NCBI GenBank assembly: GCA_030428695.1
Contig: JAUIEM010000466.1
Coordinates: forward strand, 1-6,817
Direction of reading: 5' to 3'
Source of the DNA: a bacterium
Lineage (GTDB): Bacteria; Planctomycetota; J058; JAJDCP01
DNA: 6,817 nt
Positions 4,129 through 6,817 of this stretch are shown here, piece by piece. Under the pieces are notes generated by a model. It made no database searches, was not told the DNA's origin, and saw only the letters and a program-made list of their open reading frames with translations. Within the stretch, counting starts at the first letter, position 1. Each line of letters opens with the position of its first letter. A program made the position numbers and the translations under genes.

Positions 4129-6817
4129 GCAACGCCTCCCACCACTCCGCAAAATCCTCCCGCTCCCGCAGCCAGGCGAGGGCGGGGTCGTTCGCCAGCC
4201 TCGCCCGGAAACGCTCGAGCGCCGCGGTGTTGCCGTCCTCGGCCAGGCAGGCCGCGATCTCCGCGGCGAAGTCCCGGGCCTCCTCGCGCTCGTCGGCGGC
4301 CACCCGGACGTTGAAGGCCTGCTCGAGGGCGGCGATGCGCACCTTGCGGATCAGGGGATGGTCTGGGAGCTGTTCGAACAGTCCCCGCATCAAACCGAGC
4401 TCCTCGTCGGCGAGGGCCCGCGGGGCCGGCAGCCCGGGGGTGGCCTGGGTCAGCTTGTGCAGGTAGAAGCACAGCTCGTAGCGGATAGTGAAGTCGCCCG
4501 GATCGAGGACGAGCAGGGCGCGCTGCGCGTCGACCGCCACCGCGTAGGCCTCGGCCGCCGCCTCGTGCGCGCCGGCGGCCCAGCGCGCGTCGCCGAGCCG
4601 GCCGGCGCAGACCGAGCGCTCGCGCAGCAGCGTTGCGTCCTCCGGCCGGCGGGCGAGCTGCGCCTCGGCCAGGGCGCAGACCGTCGCGTAGCTGTCGCCG
4701 GCCGCCTCCGGGGCCCCCGCCCGCATCCAGGCATCCCCGAGGGCGGTCAGGGCGCGGGTGTAGCGCGCGGCCAGCGCCGGCGGGAGCGGGCCCTCGGGGA
4801 GCCAGGCCTCCAGCCGTTCGCGGTGCTCCTCGCCGCGCGCCGGCTGCTCGGCCTCGGCGGCGTGCCGGACCAGGGCGAGCAGGGCGTCGAAGGCGTGGAC
4901 CCGCAGCGGCTCGTCGTCTTCCGCCAGCGCGGCGAAGCGCGCAAAGGCCTCCTCGAAGCAGGGCAGCGCCGCGGCGGGCCCCTGGGCCACTCCGCGTACC
5001 CGGCCGAGGGCGCCGAAGCTGGCGGCGAGGTCGCGCTGGGCGGTGCGGTCGTCGGGGGCGAGGGCCAGGCGGTCGACCTGCAGGCCGTGGCTGGCCTCCA
5101 TCCAGGCCAGCGCCTGGTCGGCGCGCCCGAGCTCTTCCGCCGCGAGCGCGCAGCGGCCGAGGGCGACCGCCAGCACCCGCGCGGCGTGCGACGACTGCGG
5201 CTCGCGGGCGCAGCGCTCCTCGGCGAGCCGGACCGCGCGCCGGCCGTGCTCCAGGGCCTCGCGGGTCGAGCCGGCCGTGCGCAGCAGCTCGCAGTGCTCG
5301 GACTCGATGTCCTGCCACAGCTCGCGCACGAGGACCCCCGTGGTGTCGAGGCTGAGGACCAGCCGCCGCGCCTCCGCGAGATCCTCTTCCGCCGCGGCCG
5401 GCTCCCGCAGCTTGGCGGCCTGGGCGCGCCGCACCAGGGCCTCGGCCAGCGCGCGCGTGGCGCCCGGCGACCCCCCCGCGAGCAGCGCGAGCCGGCGCCG
5501 GGTCGCGACGTTCTCCGCGAGCAGCGGCCGGGCCTGCGCGAAGTCGTGGCGAGAGCCGTAGAGCGCCGCGAGGTTGTCGACGCAGCGGGCCCAGGCGTCC
5601 TGGAGCTCGGCGTCGTAGGGGGCGCTCTCGAGCAACAGGTCGGCGAGCTGCTTCGCCCGCAGGAACGGCGTCTCGGCGTCGTCCCGCCCGAGCTCGCGCC
5701 GCAGCTGACCCTCGAGCAGACAGGCGCGGATCAGCGCCAGCGCCTGGCCGGGGCGCCCGGCCGCGCCGGCCCACAGGCTCTCCTGCAGCGCGAGCAGCCG
5801 CGTGGCATCGGCGCAGGCCTCGGTGACCCGTCCGGTCCTGCGCAGGGCCTGGGCCCGCTCGCTCAGGGCGGAGACCAGGGGGGCGGCGGCCTCGGCGGCC
5901 TGCGGCAGCCAGAGCTGCAGGGTCTCCGCGGCGGCGACCGCGGTGGTCGCGTGTCGCAGCGCAGCCTCGAGGGCCCCGCTCGCGCGGCGGTTGGACGACA
6001 GCGCGCACAAGGCGTCGACCCGGGTCCGCAACAGCAGCGCTTCGGCCGGGTCCCGCGCCGGAGGAAGCTGCGCGAGCGCGTCCTCGAGCAGGGCGCGCCC
6101 CTCGTCGTAGCGGCTCTCCCGAGCCAGGACCTGGGCGCGCTGCACATCGCAGGTCGTCAGCCGGGCGCGCAGGGCCGGGTCGGGGTATTCCTCTGCCAGC
6201 GAGGCGAGCAGCGCGCGGCAGGCGTCGAGCTCGCGCAGGCAGTCCTCCGCCGGGGCGCCGGCCCGCACCCGCAGCTCGGCGACCTGCAGCAGCGCCTCGG
6301 CGGCGATCTGGGACAGGCCGCCGCCGCCGATCTCGGTCTGCGCGAGGCGCCGCATGCTGACCCGCACCTGGTCGAGGAGCCGCTCGGCCGTCGCCAGGGT
6401 GGCCGGATCGCGCGACTGGTCGATCAGGCTGCTCTTGATGTTGTAGACGAGGTCGGCGAGGGCCTGCTGAGCGACGGTGCCGCGGGTCTCGGCCCGGGCG
6501 CGGGCGCTGTCGGCCTCCTGCTTCTGTAGCCGGATCTCCGCGAGGTGGCCGCGGATCTCCTCATTGCGCACGGCGATCACCGCGTACTGCCAGCCGAACA
6601 CGCTGAGCGCGACGAGCAGGCCGACGAGCAGCGCGAGCCCCGCCCCGCGCAGCAGCCGGCGCTGGACCTTCCGGGCGCGCTCGCGCACCAGTTTCGGCAG
6701 GTCCTTGGCGTTGACCCCTTTCTGGCCGTTCTGCGGCAGCACGAAGAACAGCCAGAACAGCTGGATCAGCAGCGAGACGCCGCGGAACAGCTCGACATAG
6801 GCCATCGCGACGGCGCG
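4121..6817 (-). CDS. TM-anchored TPR-like protein with an amino-acid ABC permease fragment at its N-terminus (partial, chimeric)
   Basis: The frame is open to the window edge (residues RAVA precede the ATG at 6803-6805). Numbered from that ATG, residues 1-24 (AYVELFRGVSLLIQLFWLFFVLP) are the conserved YVExFRG...QLFWLFFVLP block of polar amino-acid permeases, closest in feel to EhuC. The later permease helices and EAA loop are absent. From ~25 the protein is different: a basic juxtamembrane stretch (KLVRERARKVQRRLLRG), one membrane helix (~54-79), a coiled-coil-like segment (~80-110), then ~780 residues of Ala/Leu/Arg-rich helical hairpins resembling degenerate TPRs (YDEGRALLEDALAQLP, HDFAQARPLLAENV, GAPEAAGDSYATVCALAEA). 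The LVYNIKSSL...AERLLDQV segment after the helix resembles the region following the TM in large planctomycete/myxobacterial kinase- or WD40-linked TPR proteins. It ends naturally (DFAEWWEALPE). A scaffold or signalling role is inference. Any original N-terminal effector domain is missing. Confidence 0.82.
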   Translation of the reverse strand, partial: RAVAMAYVELFRGVSLLIQLFWLFFVLPQNGQKGVNAKDLPKLVRERARKVQRRLLRGAGLALLVGLLVALSVFGWQYAVIAVRNEEIRGHLAEIRLQKQEADSARARAETRGTVAQQALADLVYNIKSSLIDQSRDPATLATAERLLDQVRVSMRRLAQTEIGGGGLSQIAAEALLQVAELRVRAGAPAEDCLRELDACRALLASLAEEYPDPALRARLTTCDVQRAQVLARESRYDEGRALLEDALAQLPPARDPAEALLLRTRVDALCALSSNRRASGALEAALRHATTAVAAAETLQLWLPQAAEAAAPLVSALSERAQALRRTGRVTEACADATRLLALQESLWAGAAGRPGQALALIRACLLEGQLRRELGRDDAETPFLRAKQLADLLLESAPYDAELQDAWARCVDNLAALYGSRHDFAQARPLLAENVATRRRLALLAGGSPGATRALAEALVRRAQAAKLREPAAAEEDLAEARRLVLSLDTTGVLVRELWQDIESEHCELLRTAGSTREALEHGRRAVRLAEERCAREPQSSHAARVLAVALGRCALAAEELGRADQALAWMEASHGLQVDRLALAPDDRTAQRDLAASFGALGRVRGVAQGPAAALPCFEEAFARFAALAEDDEPLRVHAFDALLALVRHAAEAEQPARGEEHRERLEAWLPEGPLPPALAARYTRALTALGDAWMRAGAPEAAGDSYATVCALAEAQLARRPEDATLLRERSVCAGRLGDARWAAGAHEAAAEAYAVAVDAQRALLVLDPGDFTIRYELCFYLHKLTQATPGLPAPRALADEELGLMRGLFEQLPDHPLIRKVRIAALEQAFNVRVAADEREEARDFAAEIAACLAEDGNTAALERFRARLANDPALAWLREREDFAEWWEALPE
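6725..6742. other. Probable breakpoint 3: amino-acid permease to TM-TPR join
   Basis: Permease resemblance ends after FVLP (Pro codon 6734-6736). Relatives continue with a short loop such as LFG and further membrane helices, whereas here QNGQKGVNAKDLPKLV follows at once and leads to the TPR protein's own membrane helix. The join preserves reading frame. No repeat or mobile-element end is visible, and the outer limit of the permease piece lies beyond the window. Confidence 0.65.

Noticed and set aside
4358..6529. A 723-codon open frame on the plus strand, antisense to the TPR gene
   Set aside because: It is Gln/Arg/Gly/His-rich with no recognisable domain and mirrors the codon structure of the opposite gene; long antisense frames are expected in very GC-rich DNA.

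Overview
The window is very GC-rich (roughly 70% or more by eye) bacterial DNA. Most of it lies on the minus strand, with tight gene packing and GTG starts alongside ATG. The TM-anchored TPR protein resembles the C-terminal halves of large signalling proteins, and it sits beside a secreted DUF1579 protein, a two-subunit glycine cleavage P-protein and a LolD/MacB-type ABC cassette. This suits a GC-rich environmental lineage such as Planctomycetota, Myxococcota or a relative, but nothing fixes the taxon.

Layout: (A) 1 to about 116, plus strand: the N-box part of a histidine kinase ATPase domain, which stops being kinase-like just before the end of the convergent gcvPB. (B) About 127-1980, minus strand: complete gcvPB (glycine dehydrogenase subunit 2), preceded through a GTGA overlap by only the last ~90 residues of GcvPA. 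(C) About 1980-6730: the first ~80 residues of an FtsX/MacB-type permease, its complete ABC ATPase partner, a small two-helix membrane protein with a possible PH-like tail (all minus strand), a divergent secreted DUF1579 protein (plus strand), and a large TM plus TPR-like protein (minus strand). The last two converge, with both stop codons inside one perfect inverted repeat. (D) About 6730-6817, minus strand: a piece of a polar amino-acid (EhuC/HisM/GlnP-like) ABC permease reading in frame into the TPR protein.

The most striking result is this mosaic structure. Three unrelated gene pieces are abruptly joined to other genes at about 117-126, 1965-2000 and 6725-6742, and two joins are in frame and make chimeric ORFs: FtsX-permease N-terminus to GcvPA C-terminus, and amino-acid permease to TM-TPR protein. 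An assembly or amplification chimera is the leading explanation. A real rearrangement at short shared sequence is the alternative. Read-level evidence would decide. Until then, the apparent glycine-cleavage and ABC-transporter neighbourhood should not be read as one functional locus: gcvPB lacks its partner subunit here, and the ATPase lacks all but the start of its permease.
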